From contig NZ_JAGT01000001.1 in assembly GCF_000526795.1 (NCBI RefSeq), positions 2,020,001-2,084,000 of the forward strand: a stretch of DNA of 64,000 bases. The letters are read 5' to 3'. The first letter of the stretch is position 1. Each line of letters opens with the position of its first letter. The notes under the pieces were generated by a model. That model was not told where the DNA came from. It was given only the letters and a program-made list of their open reading frames with translations, and did not search any database. The translations under genes were made by a program, and so were the position numbers. Below, piece by piece: positions 18,372-26,310 of the stretch. Source of the DNA: Ruminococcus flavefaciens AE3010. Its GTDB lineage: Bacteria; Bacillota; Clostridia; Oscillospirales; Ruminococcaceae.

Positions 18372-18675
18372 CCTATGAATGGGATTCCAAAGGGACTGTG
18401 TTCCTTTGGCGGAGTGACTCCCCATAAGATGGGGAGATGTCGCGTAGCGTCAGAGGGGACGTACCAGTAAGGTCAGAGGCAGCGCCTCTGGTCGCTGTTC
18501 CCAGCTTTCAGAGAACAGTGAAACTATACGAAGGCGCTCCTAACAGGAGCGACGACCCTCTGCCCTTCGGGCATCTCCCTGTACTACAGGGAGTCACCGC
18601 AAGGGTGAATTCTAAAAACAGTCCGGTGGACTGTTTTTAGAAGAGGGACGCCCTGCAAGTGAGGGCGTCCCTTTT
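18372..18675. repeat. Mosaic hairpin repeat, copy A
   Basis: A non-coding chain of small hairpins found four times in the window. In order: imperfect CCAAAGGGA/TCCTTTGG hairpin; CTCCCCAT/ATGGGGAG; GTCGC/GCG(T)C; AGAGGC-AGC-GCCTCT; an arm AAGGCGCT split by three additional hairpins (GCTCCT/AGGAGC, GCCC/GGGC, CTCCCTGT/ACAGGGAG); a 14-bp stem with GGT loop (18611-18641, core ACAGTCC-GGT-GGACTGT); and GGGACGCC/GGCGTCCC. This copy is the longest because of the inserted modules. Short frames inside it are artefacts. Confidence 0.9.
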
Positions 18676-18683
18676 ATCAAGGC

Positions 18684-18705
18684 TGTCGAGGACGCCAGCC
18701 CCTAC
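18684..18705. repeat. Short dispersed repeat (GTAGGGG...GGCGTCCTCGAC), copy 1
   Basis: Read on the minus strand it gives GTAGGGGCTGGCGTCCTCGA, nearly identical to GTAGGGAACGGCGTCCTCGA at 50841-50860. Both are intergenic. Confidence 0.65.
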
Positions 18706-18759
18706 AAGGCGTATTTAACAAGCAGACGACCAATGGTCATCCCTACATTGAAATATTTC

Positions 18760-18781
18760 GGGCGGATAATATCCGCCCCTA
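18760..18781. repeat. Palindromic repeat GGGCGGATAATATCCGCCC, copy 1
   Basis: A near-perfect 19-bp palindrome followed by CTAC, touching the stop codon of the DUF5662 gene. A second copy lies at 43024-43047 (GTAGGGGCGGATATTATCCG). It could act as a stem at the end of the DUF5662 transcript. Confidence 0.75.
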
Positions 18782-19321
18782 CTAACGGCTCTTTCTCACT
18801 TGTCTGCGGATATAGCGGAACACCTCGTCCTCGCCCTTGTCACGGAGCATTGTCAGCAGGAATTCCAGCTTCGCCGCTGTTGTCTTTTCAATAACACGCC
18901 GCGGCTTCGCTCTGAGAAAATATTCCAGCGGCATTGAGTCGTTGTAATTATCCTTGTTGTAGGTCTTTGACGCCGCAACACGGTCGCAGAACATCTCAAA
19001 TATGAATATATCGGGCATTTTCACAGGTTCAAGCCTTTTCGTTTTCATGTTGTAGTCCGTCCAGTACTCGAAGTGATGGCGGTTCCTGCCCTTGTGATGC
19101 ATCCAAGCCTTGGAAGCTCCGTCCACCTCACGCTCACGCTCGTTTGGACTTCTGTCTCCCTGAAAATAGCGAACTCCCGGGATAAACTCCGTAGGTGAGA
19201 ATTTGGACAGGTCGTGGAGCAGTCCCCTCAGCGGTATGCCTGCCTTGACGCAGTGGATAAACACCTTGTGGCGGTGCTGGAGCACGGTCCGCAGGTGTCC
19301 GAAAAAATTCTCAATAAGCAT
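18782..19321 (-). CDS. DUF5662 family protein
   Basis: A 179-residue soluble protein with the DUF5662 pattern: H-R-H-K near the start, LLHDLSKFSPTEF (about 35-47), and HHKGRNRHHFEYW (about 75-87). The many His and Asp residues in HxxH/HD arrangements suggest metal binding and an HD-like fold, but no activity is established as far as I know. The start at 19321 was chosen for GAGGAG 7 nt upstream. It overlaps the 3' end of the LacI-type regulator by 11 bp, so the two are translationally coupled and probably functionally linked. Confidence 0.8.
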   Translation of the reverse strand: MLIENFFGHLRTVLQHRHKVFIHCVKAGIPLRGLLHDLSKFSPTEFIPGVRYFQGDRSPNEREREVDGASKAWMHHKGRNRHHFEYWTDYNMKTKRLEPVKMPDIFIFEMFCDRVAASKTYNKDNYNDSMPLEYFLRAKPRRVIEKTTAAKLEFLLTMLRDKGEDEVFRYIRRQVRKSR

Positions 19322-20366
19322 TGGAACGCTCCTCACTGTAGCTTCCGCTTATGTCAAGCACGCTTTCTTTTTCGATGAGCTTTCCGCTGATTATGCGGCG
19401 TCCCTCCCTGTATTTCGGGTCTGCAAGCTTCTTGACCATAATTTTGACCGAGACCTCCGCCATTTTCGCAAGGTCCACCTCAACTGTCGTTATAGTCGGT
19501 ATACAGATACTTGATACGGTATAATTATCGTAGCCCACCACACTTATATCCTCGGGAACGCGGACTCCCTTGGTCTTTAGCGCCGATATTACGCGGAATG
19601 CGGTCTCGTCGCAGTTGCACACGAAAGCCGTGGGCATCTCCTCGGGGAAGTCTATCTTTTCGTTGAGTATACCCTTTTCGTTACGGTCGCCGATTATCCA
19701 TTCCCTGCGGAATTCCAGCTCATTTTCCATTATGCACTTGACATATCCGAGATAGCGGTCGTTGATGCTGCTGGTGGCGTTGAGAGTACCGAAAAAGCCG
19801 ATTTTGCGGTGTCCCTTTGACACGAGGTAGTCGGTGAGGATATATCCGCCGTTGAAGCTGTCGGAAATTACGGAATCGATATCGTATCTGTTGTCGTAGA
19901 AGTCCACGAACATCAGCGGCATGGTCAGCTTGCTGAGACATTTTATGTAGCTCCTGTGGACCTGTCCGATGACGATAACGCCGTCCACCTTTCCCTCTGC
20001 CACCATATTCGGCAGTATGCCGTTGGTCTCGCTGTCTGCCGTAACGCACTCATAAACGGTACATACGTTATGCTGCGAGAGCTGATTTGAAATGCTGGCA
20101 GTAAGCTCCCAGTAGAACGTACCTCTTGCACCGACAAAGCGCTCGGAGGTAAGGATACCAACATTTTTGCTCACCTTTGACATTGAAAGGCGCTTTCTTT
20201 CGCTTTTGGTATTTGATGGCTTATAGCCCATTTTTTCCGCTGTTTCACATATGCGTTTTCTCATCTGCTCGCTGACTCCGTCACGTCCCGCAAGAGCATT
20301 GGACACTGTTACCACGCTTACGCCCAGCTTTGCGGCGATGTCCAGCATTTTAACTCCGTTTTTCAT
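19311..20366 (-). CDS. LacI family transcriptional regulator
   Basis: A 351-residue repressor-type protein. The N-terminal helix-turn-helix (about 7-30, MLDIAAKLGVSVVTVSNALAGRDGVSE) and hinge helix are followed by a periplasmic-binding-protein-like effector domain (about 65-330), with the typical ends SVVGYDNYTVSSICIPTITTVEVD. The effector is unknown; the family usually senses sugars or nucleosides. GAGGTG precedes the ATG. It has its own promoter and overlaps the DUF5662 gene downstream. No transporter or glycosidase lies next to it, so the regulon is probably elsewhere. Confidence 0.93.
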   Translation of the reverse strand: MKNGVKMLDIAAKLGVSVVTVSNALAGRDGVSEQMRKRICETAEKMGYKPSNTKSERKRLSMSKVSKNVGILTSERFVGARGTFYWELTASISNQLSQHNVCTVYECVTADSETNGILPNMVAEGKVDGVIVIGQVHRSYIKCLSKLTMPLMFVDFYDNRYDIDSVISDSFNGGYILTDYLVSKGHRKIGFFGTLNATSSINDRYLGYVKCIMENELEFRREWIIGDRNEKGILNEKIDFPEEMPTAFVCNCDETAFRVISALKTKGVRVPEDISVVGYDNYTVSSICIPTITTVEVDLAKMAEVSVKIMVKKLADPKYREGRRIISGKLIEKESVLDISGSYSEERSNAY

Positions 20367-20454
20367 ATGTCACCTCTTTTAAGTATTCGACGCTGCTGCA
20401 ATTTAGCTGATAATACTGTAAGTTCTGAGTTTTTGCCTTAAATTAACAAGATAT

Positions 20455-20463
20455 ATTATATCA
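20455..20463 (-). promoter_or_regulatory. LacI-type gene promoter (-10 region)
   Basis: Minus strand extended -10 TGA-TATAAT (20463-20455). At -35 spacing there is only an AT-rich TTTATT, so the extended -10 would carry recognition. It lies about 90 bp from the start codon. Confidence 0.6.
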
Positions 20464-20575
20464 TGTTTTAAGTAAAAAATAAAGATATTTTTTGAATTTT
20501 GTTAAAGCCATACAATGAGCAGTACGATTTTTGTGCATATAAACAAGAGCCGAAAAGTCGGATAAAACTAAGAAA

Positions 20576-20867
20576 GGGATTCCAAAGGGACTGTGTTCCT
20601 TTGGCGGAGTGACTCCCCATAAGATGGGGAGATGTCGCGTAGCGTCAGAGGGGACGTACCAGTAAGGTCAGAGGCAGCGCCTCTGGTCGCTGTTCAAAGT
20701 TTTCAGAGAACAGCGAAATAATACGAAGGCGCTTCGCAAGGAGTGAATCAAAAAACAGTCCGGTGGACTGTTTTTGAGAGGGTGACTCCCCACGGTGTGG
20801 GGAGATGTCGCGTAGCGACAGAGGGGACGGGCACGATTAGTGCCGCCTTGCAAGTGAAGGCATCCCC
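20576..20867. repeat. Mosaic hairpin repeat, copy B
   Basis: This copy has the same first half as copy A, almost base for base (20576-20690). It then has an uninterrupted AAGGCGCTTCGCAAGG arm, a core hairpin ACAGTCC-GGT-GGACTGT, and a second occurrence of the CTCCCCA/TGGGGAG plus GTCGC-GTA-GCGAC module pair, before a degenerate GGCATCCCC end. The duplicated internal module shows that the units can be added separately. Confidence 0.9.
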
Positions 20868-20880
20868 TATTAAAATCGCG

Positions 20881-21072
20881 TTATTTCTTATCCTTATTAC
20901 CGCCATATTGGTGCAGGAACGGGTATACCTCATCATAGGAAGCTCTCTCGATACTGTCCTCTGCGGAATAAGGGGTAAGTCCCGTCGTATTGCCCCATGA
21001 AGCCGACGGGCAGATATACTCCTCGTCGTCTTCGGGATCGGGAACGGGTATCTTTTTCTTGTTTTTGCTCAT
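20881..21072 (-). CDS. Small acidic/polar hypothetical protein
   Basis: A 63-residue protein beginning MSKNKKKIPVPDPEDDEEYICP and ending in a Lys-rich tail, with no membrane segment and no family I recognise. Its start codon directly follows the T run of the terminator of the upstream TPR gene, and the only candidate ribosome site (GGGAG) is inside the 3' arm of that terminator. Codon use is ordinary. It ends next to mosaic repeat copy B. It is probably a real gene given the biased composition and the placement, but it is short. Confidence 0.55.
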   Translation of the reverse strand: MSKNKKKIPVPDPEDDEEYICPSASWGNTTGLTPYSAEDSIERASYDEVYPFLHQYGGNKDKK

Positions 21073-21110
21073 AAAAAATCATCTCCCACAGCTATTATCT
21101 GCGGGAGATG
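21073..21110 (-). terminator. Terminator of the TPR gene, containing the next gene's ribosome site
   Basis: Minus strand: CATCTCCCGCAG, loop ATAATAG, CTGTGGGAGATG, then ATTTTTT running into the ATG of the 63-residue gene. The stem has 12 positions with one G-U pair. The GGGAG on the 3' arm is the only ribosome site for that gene. Confidence 0.85.
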
Positions 21111-21122
21111 AACTATTATTCA

Positions 21123-22208
21123 TTATTCTTCTGGAGAATCGTTCACCGTCCGGGTGATATCGGGCTTTCCGCCCTCCTCCTTGTCAGGAGCTCCGATCTT
21201 TGCATCGGGCTCGTATTTAAGTATGATCTCCTTGACCTTCTCGTCACGGGTAAGTCCGTAGGTCATTTTCAGAGCCTTCAGCGCATTGGGGATATCCTGA
21301 TCAATGAGATAATTCGCAGAAAGCTGAGCCGCTACAGAGACAACGTCCTCATTGGGACCGAACTCAAAGTCATACTTCTTCATGACCTCGGCGATCTCCT
21401 CCTGAGTGGGCTGCTTGATAGGGCTGCCCTTGCGGTTTGCGATATCTCTCAGTTCATATGGAATGGCAGGATGCGGTGCAAAGAGAAGACTTGCTGTAAG
21501 GAAAGCCACAGCGTCATCAAACTCGCCCATATCCGTCAGGATATAGCCTACATTGGCGTAAACTCGCGCAATAGCCGCAGGTGAGGAAGCGCATTTAAGA
21601 GTATCTCTTGATGTTTCAAGGGTCATTCTCTTGTTTTTCAGAAGCTTATACACCTCAGCAAGCTCGAATCTGGGTCCGCAGTCCACGGGGTTGTACTCGA
21701 TGGCGTCCTCAAGAACGGGGATCGCGTCAACGGGTGAGCCCGTATCTACCAGCAGATAGCCGTATGTAGTGATGTATGTAGCAAAATCGAATGGAGTACG
21801 GTTAAGTGTTTTCTCAGGCTTGTATCTCAGCTGATACAGATTGTCCTCAAAGGGATTCCTGAGAGAAACGAACTTGTTATTCTCGCCGTCCTTGTAATCC
21901 AGCTTTATCTTCTTGTAGAGTCTCTCCGCAAGAGATTTAGCCTCGGCGATATTCTTTTCGCGTATGAGCTTGATTATCTTTTCATGCATGCGGTCAAGAC
22001 GCATACCGTCAAGGGTGATGAGTCTTTCTATCTCGTCCTTCTGTGCCTGCGGCATAAGCTCGAGAAGGAGCTCAGTTGCGGCGTTCACGCCGTCCAGATC
22101 TTTCTTCTCGGCAAAGCGCTCCGCCTCAGCACGAAGGAACTTGTTGTCCTCTTCGGCAGAGCCTGTGAGCTTAGCCCTCAGCTCTTCGAGGATCTTGTTT
22201 TCTGCCAT
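21123..22208 (-). CDS. TPR-repeat protein
   Basis: A 361-residue cytoplasmic protein, mostly helical. A TPR-like block is visible around 150-270 (YGYLLVDTGSPVDAIPVLEDAIEYNP, later YANVGYILTDMGEFDDAVAFLTASLLFAP), consistent with three or four tetratricopeptide units. The N-terminal 130 residues are charged helices. No catalytic motif is seen, so a scaffold or adaptor role is likely. It lies 33 bp after the 832-residue repeat protein and probably shares its transcript; GAGG precedes the ATG. Confidence 0.75.
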   Translation of the reverse strand: MAENKILEELRAKLTGSAEEDNKFLRAEAERFAEKKDLDGVNAATELLLELMPQAQKDEIERLITLDGMRLDRMHEKIIKLIREKNIAEAKSLAERLYKKIKLDYKDGENNKFVSLRNPFEDNLYQLRYKPEKTLNRTPFDFATYITTYGYLLVDTGSPVDAIPVLEDAIEYNPVDCGPRFELAEVYKLLKNKRMTLETSRDTLKCASSPAAIARVYANVGYILTDMGEFDDAVAFLTASLLFAPHPAIPYELRDIANRKGSPIKQPTQEEIAEVMKKYDFEFGPNEDVVSVAAQLSANYLIDQDIPNALKALKMTYGLTRDEKVKEIILKYEPDAKIGAPDKEEGGKPDITRTVNDSPEE

Positions 22209-22241
22209 TGTTTTTCCTCATTTCGTTTATATCTGACAGGA

Positions 22242-24740
22242 TCAGAAGCCTCTCTTGTTCATTTCCTTTCTGAACTTGGCATCGATCTTATCCTGCTTCT
22301 TCTTAGCCTTCAGCTCGGACTTTGTCATGTAGCGAACGTCCTTGTCGTATGACTGCTGAGTTCTTACAGGAGAATTGCCGCCTCTTCTGTTGTATGATGA
22401 AGCAGGAGCCTTATACTCGTCGAATACAGGCACATTCTGCTGTGACTGAGCCATCTGTCTCTTCTTTGCGGAATCATCGCCCATTGTGGAGAGAACGTCC
22501 TCAACAGAATTGAGGATAGGGCTGTTAGCCTGAAGTCCCTGTGTCTCGATGAGGTTCTTGTCAGCGTACGCTCTTGAGCTTGAGATAGCATTGATGAAAG
22601 CCTGTGATGTTGACTTAGCATGTGGGTTTACAGCTATCTTTGAGATATTAGCCTGTGGAACGCCTGTTGTGGGAACGGGCTTCTTGGGAACGATAGACTT
22701 TGCGGGAGCCTGCTGTGCGGGAGCAGGAGCTGCTGCTGCCTGCTGTGCCTGAGCTGCTGTCTGCTGTGCAGGAGCTGCTGCCTGCTGAGGCTGAGCGTTA
22801 AGGGGAGCGAATACAGGCTTGCCGTTCTGGTCATAGCCCATAAGTCTCATTGGAACGTACTTGTATACAGGCTGATTGTTTGCGTCATAGCCTGCGAACT
22901 GGGGAACCTTTACGATCTGGGGCTGAGTCTGCTTTGGCTGCTCAGCGTTTACATCCTGTGCCTCAGCACCGGGTGCTGTATAATTATTATAATCACTCAT
23001 GTTAAATTCAAACTCCTCTTCTGCCATATAAGGCGCATTATAGATTGGTGCGTTTATATCATCAAGCACAGGTGCCTGCATATAGTCAAGACCTTGTGCC
23101 GCGATGTCATTGTAAATTGGGATCTCATCAAAGTCAGGTGCGGTGATATCGTCTACCATAGGTGCACCGCTGAGAGCCTCTGCCGCAAGCTGTGCTGCGG
23201 GTGGGAGCTCGTCGAACTCGGGAGCTGCGATATCATCAACTGTAGGAGCTCCGCTGAGAGCCTCTGCTGCAAGCTGTGCTGCGGAAGGAAGCTCATCGAA
23301 CTCGGGGGCTGTGATATCGTCAACTGTAGGTGCTCCGCTGAGAGCCTCTGCCGCAACGCTTGCAGCAGACGGGAGCACGTCGGTTTCGGGAGCTACGATA
23401 TCCTCAACAAGCGGGATATCGCCGTACATATAAGCAGTATTCGGATCTATCGGCTGACCGTAAACGGGAGCATTCGCACTGTCCGCAGCCTGGATATTTT
23501 CAGGAGCAGGAGCATTCATGCCGCCTGAGGGTACTCCGCCGTAGGGCTTGGCAGCTGCTTCGATGGCAGCATTGATGTCGTCGATAACGGGAGCTGAGAT
23601 ATTCTCTATTATCGGAACTGAAAGCTCTGCCATTTCTCCCGGCTGAACGTTTTCATAGCCGTCGGGTACAGCAGGAGCCACACCGTCGGCAGCCACCTCA
23701 CCGCCGAAGAACTGGTCTGCCACATAATCCCACGCCGTATCCTGTGGAACGTTCATTATAGGAGCGTCAGCATACTCGTCAGCTGTAACAGGCATACCCT
23801 GTATAAGATTGCCCTGAGCATCGTAAAGTGGCTGGCTTCCGTCGTAAATAACAGGCTGTCCGTATGCAGGAGCTTCCTGAACGGGAGCGTTATTTATGGA
23901 GAACAGGTTCATTATGTCCTCATCGCTGTGTATGGGCTCAACAGGAGCAGGTATTGAGGGCTGCTCGTATCCGTAGCCTCCCACAGGCTGCTGAGGCGCA
24001 TTATAATAAGGTTCTGTATCTGTATTCTGTGTTTGTTCCGGAGTAGGTATAGCGAACTGTGCAAGGAAATCATCCTGTTGCTGAGCCGCAGCAGTGGGAG
24101 CAGGTGCTGCTGTCTCACCGGGTTTGTTTATTGCGAACTGTGCGAGGAAATCGTCCTCGGCAGCAGGTGAACCTGCGGGTACAGGTGAAGGTGCAGGTGC
24201 CTGTGCTTCATTTTGCGGAGCATTTATAGCGAACTGTGCAAGGCTTTCGTCCATTGCGATGCCCGTACCGGGGATATTGTTATCAGGCTTGCCGTTGAAC
24301 CGTGCATAGAGCTCCTGCTCTTCGGCTTCCCTTGCTGCTTCCTCGGCAGCTCTTTTCTCCTCCGCAGCTTTTCTCTGCTCTTCCTGAGCCTTTCTTCTTG
24401 CTTCCTCTTCTTTTCTCTTGGCATCTGGATCTCTTGTGATCCTTGCGGTAGTATTTCCCAGCGGAACGATGCCTGCGTCGTTCATGCCGAGCTTCTCACG
24501 CTTTTTCTCTTCCTTGAGAAGAAGAGCCATTTCCTTTTTGTCAGCCTTTATAAGCTTTTTCGCCAGGCTGGCTTTACATTTCTCACAGGTTATCTCCTTC
24601 AGATCCGTCATCTGTGAAGTTCTGTGGAAACGAGTTACGTTTTCAGGCTTAAGAAGGTTGATACCACAGCCTGTTTTCTTTTCGTTTTCGGTTCCGTGAA
24701 CCAGCTTGTCAAACGAAGATGTTACCAGTGTTATATCCAT
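22242..24740 (-). CDS. Large Ala/Pro/Gln-rich repeat protein with N-terminal Cys pair
   Basis: An 832-residue, low-complexity, cytoplasmic-looking protein that I do not recognise. The N-terminus (1-80) is a small folded-looking domain with CEKCK. It is followed by a highly charged Glu/Arg/Lys helix (about 100-150). Then comes a long disordered region holding four copies of a D-x-LAQFAI-like motif (SLAQFAINAP, DFLAQFAINKP, DFLAQFAIPTP and the diverged IMNLFSINNAP), a precise 28-residue tandem repeat (VDDITAPEFDELPSAAQLAA...), a Gln/Ala tract, and a basic C-terminus. The start at 24740 has GAGAGG upstream. The short repeated motifs look like docking peptides for a partner, possibly the TPR protein encoded next; that is inference. 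Confidence 0.7.
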   Translation of the reverse strand: MDITLVTSSFDKLVHGTENEKKTGCGINLLKPENVTRFHRTSQMTDLKEITCEKCKASLAKKLIKADKKEMALLLKEEKKREKLGMNDAGIVPLGNTTARITRDPDAKRKEEEARRKAQEEQRKAAEEKRAAEEAAREAEEQELYARFNGKPDNNIPGTGIAMDESLAQFAINAPQNEAQAPAPSPVPAGSPAAEDDFLAQFAINKPGETAAPAPTAAAQQQDDFLAQFAIPTPEQTQNTDTEPYYNAPQQPVGGYGYEQPSIPAPVEPIHSDEDIMNLFSINNAPVQEAPAYGQPVIYDGSQPLYDAQGNLIQGMPVTADEYADAPIMNVPQDTAWDYVADQFFGGEVAADGVAPAVPDGYENVQPGEMAELSVPIIENISAPVIDDINAAIEAAAKPYGGVPSGGMNAPAPENIQAADSANAPVYGQPIDPNTAYMYGDIPLVEDIVAPETDVLPSAASVAAEALSGAPTVDDITAPEFDELPSAAQLAAEALSGAPTVDDIAAPEFDELPPAAQLAAEALSGAPMVDDITAPDFDEIPIYNDIAAQGLDYMQAPVLDDINAPIYNAPYMAEEEFEFNMSDYNNYTAPGAEAQDVNAEQPKQTQPQIVKVPQFAGYDANNQPVYKYVPMRLMGYDQNGKPVFAPLNAQPQQAAAPAQQTAAQAQQAAAAPAPAQQAPAKSIVPKKPVPTTGVPQANISKIAVNPHAKSTSQAFINAISSSRAYADKNLIETQGLQANSPILNSVEDVLSTMGDDSAKKRQMAQSQQNVPVFDEYKAPASSYNRRGGNSPVRTQQSYDKDVRYMTKSELKAKKKQDKIDAKFRKEMNKRGF
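23145..23396. repeat. 84-bp tandem repeat inside the 832-residue protein
   Basis: The GATATC landmark recurs at 23145, 23229, 23313 and 23397 (with the last one extended as GATATCC), exactly 84 bp apart. This encodes three 28-residue units beginning VDDI. Differences between units are partly synonymous, so the repeat is under protein-level constraint. Confidence 0.9.
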
Positions 24741-24891
24741 ATTCCTCTCTCCCAACCGCAGCAAACGCCGCTTTTTCCGCTTTTACGGCAGCGGAACGCC
24801 GATTTCCCACATCATCACGGTACCTTGCTCTGTCTGTGATCTCCGACCACCGCCTGCGGAGTGTCCGTGACGCGAACAACTATACAAGTAT

Positions 24892-24920
24892 ATTATACAT
24901 GACATTTCAAAAAAAATCAA
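24892..24920 (-). promoter_or_regulatory. Promoter of the repeat-protein/TPR unit
   Basis: Minus strand TTGATT (24920-24915), 17 bp, TATAAT (24897-24892). It leaves a leader of about 145 nt, part of which is GC-rich and can form local hairpins (for example CCGCAGGCGG). Confidence 0.83.
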
Positions 24921-25196
24921 CACTTTCTTCAAAAATGAACGCAAAAATTATACCGATTTTAAAATTTTCGGTGAAAATAACAAATCGTTATTGATTTTTT
25001 TGTCAGAAATTCCATACTTTGTTTAAGGTAAATTATACAAATAATATCATGCCCGGAACCGCCTTATATCGCGTTTTTTTGCGTTCCCGCATCATTTTCT
25101 GCTCCCGCCGCGACTATCAGATAGTCCAAAAACAGCGTCCTTATGTGCCATTATTTTACATAGGTGTAAAAAATTATGAAATCATACATTTTGCTA
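24921..25196. other. AT-rich divergent intergenic region, no gene seen
   Basis: About 275 bp between two divergent promoters. Short frames occur but none has a ribosome site. No repeat was noticed. Confidence 0.55.
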
Positions 25197-25225
25197 TTGC
25201 ATTATCACTGATTTTGTTGTATTAT
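25197..25225 (+). promoter_or_regulatory. Promoter of the GT2 gene
   Basis: TTGCAT (25197-25202), 17 bp, TATTAT (25220-25225), about 70 bp before the GTG start. Confidence 0.7.
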
Positions 25226-25296
25226 TAATAGTGTATTGGCAGATACGGAAACGCCTTTCCCGCCTCTGCCCAAGCTTCTTTGAAGGAGGAAAAAAC

Positions 25297-26310
25297 GTGA
25301 AACTCGTTTCAGTAGTAGTTCCATGCTATAATGAGCAGGAAGTCCTGCCCATGTTCTACGAAGAGATAACCAAGGTCTCCGACCGGATGTCAAAGGATTT
25401 TCCCGAGCTCACCTTTGAGTATCTTTTCATCAATGACGGCTCAAAGGACACAACTCTTGACATTCTCCGCTCCCTGTCGGAAAGGGACAAGCGGGTAAGA
25501 TATATTTCGTTTTCCCGTAATTTCGGTAAGGAATCGGGCATGTACGCAGGTCTGAAGAACGCAAAGGGCGACTTCGTCGTGGTCATGGACGCAGACCTCC
25601 AGCACCCCCCTGCTTTTCTGCCGAAGATGTACAGCTATGTGCGAAACGGCGAGTACGACTGCGCTACAACGCGCCGCGTCAGCAGACAGGGCGAATCAAA
25701 GGTCCGCTCATGGTTCGCAAGGCTTTTCTATAAAATAATGAACAAAATTTCCCAGACCGAGATAGTGGACGGCGCTCAGGACTTCCGCTTCATGACAAGA
25801 CAGATGGTGGACGCCATTCTCGATATGTCCGAGTACAACCGCTTCTCAAAGGGCATATTCAGCTGGGTAGGCTTCAACACCCGCTATATCGAATACGAAA
25901 ACGTAGAGCGTCCTGCAGGCACCTCTTCATGGTCCTTCTGGGGACTATTCAAGTACTCTCTCGAGGGCATTATGGCATTCTCAACAGCTCCGCTGGCTAT
26001 CGCCTCCCTGCTGGGAATCATAACCTGCCTCATAGCCTTTGTACTGATAGTCATCACTATAATCAGGTCGATGTTCGGCTGGCTCGACGCTCCCGACGGC
26101 TATCCCACCATGCTGTGCCTCATATTCCTTTTCAGCGGCCTGCAGCTTTTCAGCGTGGGAATACTGGGACAGTACCTTTCCAAGACATACCTTGAGACGA
26201 AAAATCGTCCGATCTATATAACCAAGGAGACTGAGGACATCTACCGCCAGCGCAAGGCTGAGGCTCAGAATCCGGCTCCTGTCAGCGAATCGGAAAATGA
26301 AAGCAGGTAA
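25297..26310 (+). CDS. GT2 family glycosyltransferase (DPM1/GtrB-like)
   Basis: A 337-residue membrane glycosyltransferase. The GT-A fold starts VSVVVPCYNEQEVLP (about 3-17) with the metal site VVMDADLQHPP (about 98-108). Two C-terminal membrane segments (about 230-255 and 265-295) match the polyprenyl-phosphate glycosyltransferase type (GtrB, YkcC), which puts a sugar on undecaprenyl phosphate for later transfer outside. The start is taken as GTG at 25297 because AAGGAGGAAAAAAC precedes it; the longer ATG frame has no such site. The two following genes encode exported proteins. Glycosylated Thr-rich tails seen elsewhere in the window would need such an enzyme, but no direct link can be shown. 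Confidence 0.92.
   Translation: MKLVSVVVPCYNEQEVLPMFYEEITKVSDRMSKDFPELTFEYLFINDGSKDTTLDILRSLSERDKRVRYISFSRNFGKESGMYAGLKNAKGDFVVVMDADLQHPPAFLPKMYSYVRNGEYDCATTRRVSRQGESKVRSWFARLFYKIMNKISQTEIVDGAQDFRFMTRQMVDAILDMSEYNRFSKGIFSWVGFNTRYIEYENVERPAGTSSWSFWGLFKYSLEGIMAFSTAPLAIASLLGIITCLIAFVLIVITIIRSMFGWLDAPDGYPTMLCLIFLFSGLQLFSVGILGQYLSKTYLETKNRPIYITKETEDIYRQRKAEAQNPAPVSESENESR

Noticed and set aside
17191..18378. 395-codon plus-strand open frame
   Set aside because: It is antisense to uvrC, which has complete domain motifs. The frame is a by-product of uvrC codon use, with His/Leu/Val-rich low-similarity translation and no ribosome site.
23145..23396. Regular 84-bp repeats considered as a CRISPR-like array
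   Set aside because: The repeats are coding, contiguous, with no spacers, and preserve a 28-residue protein unit; no cas genes are nearby.
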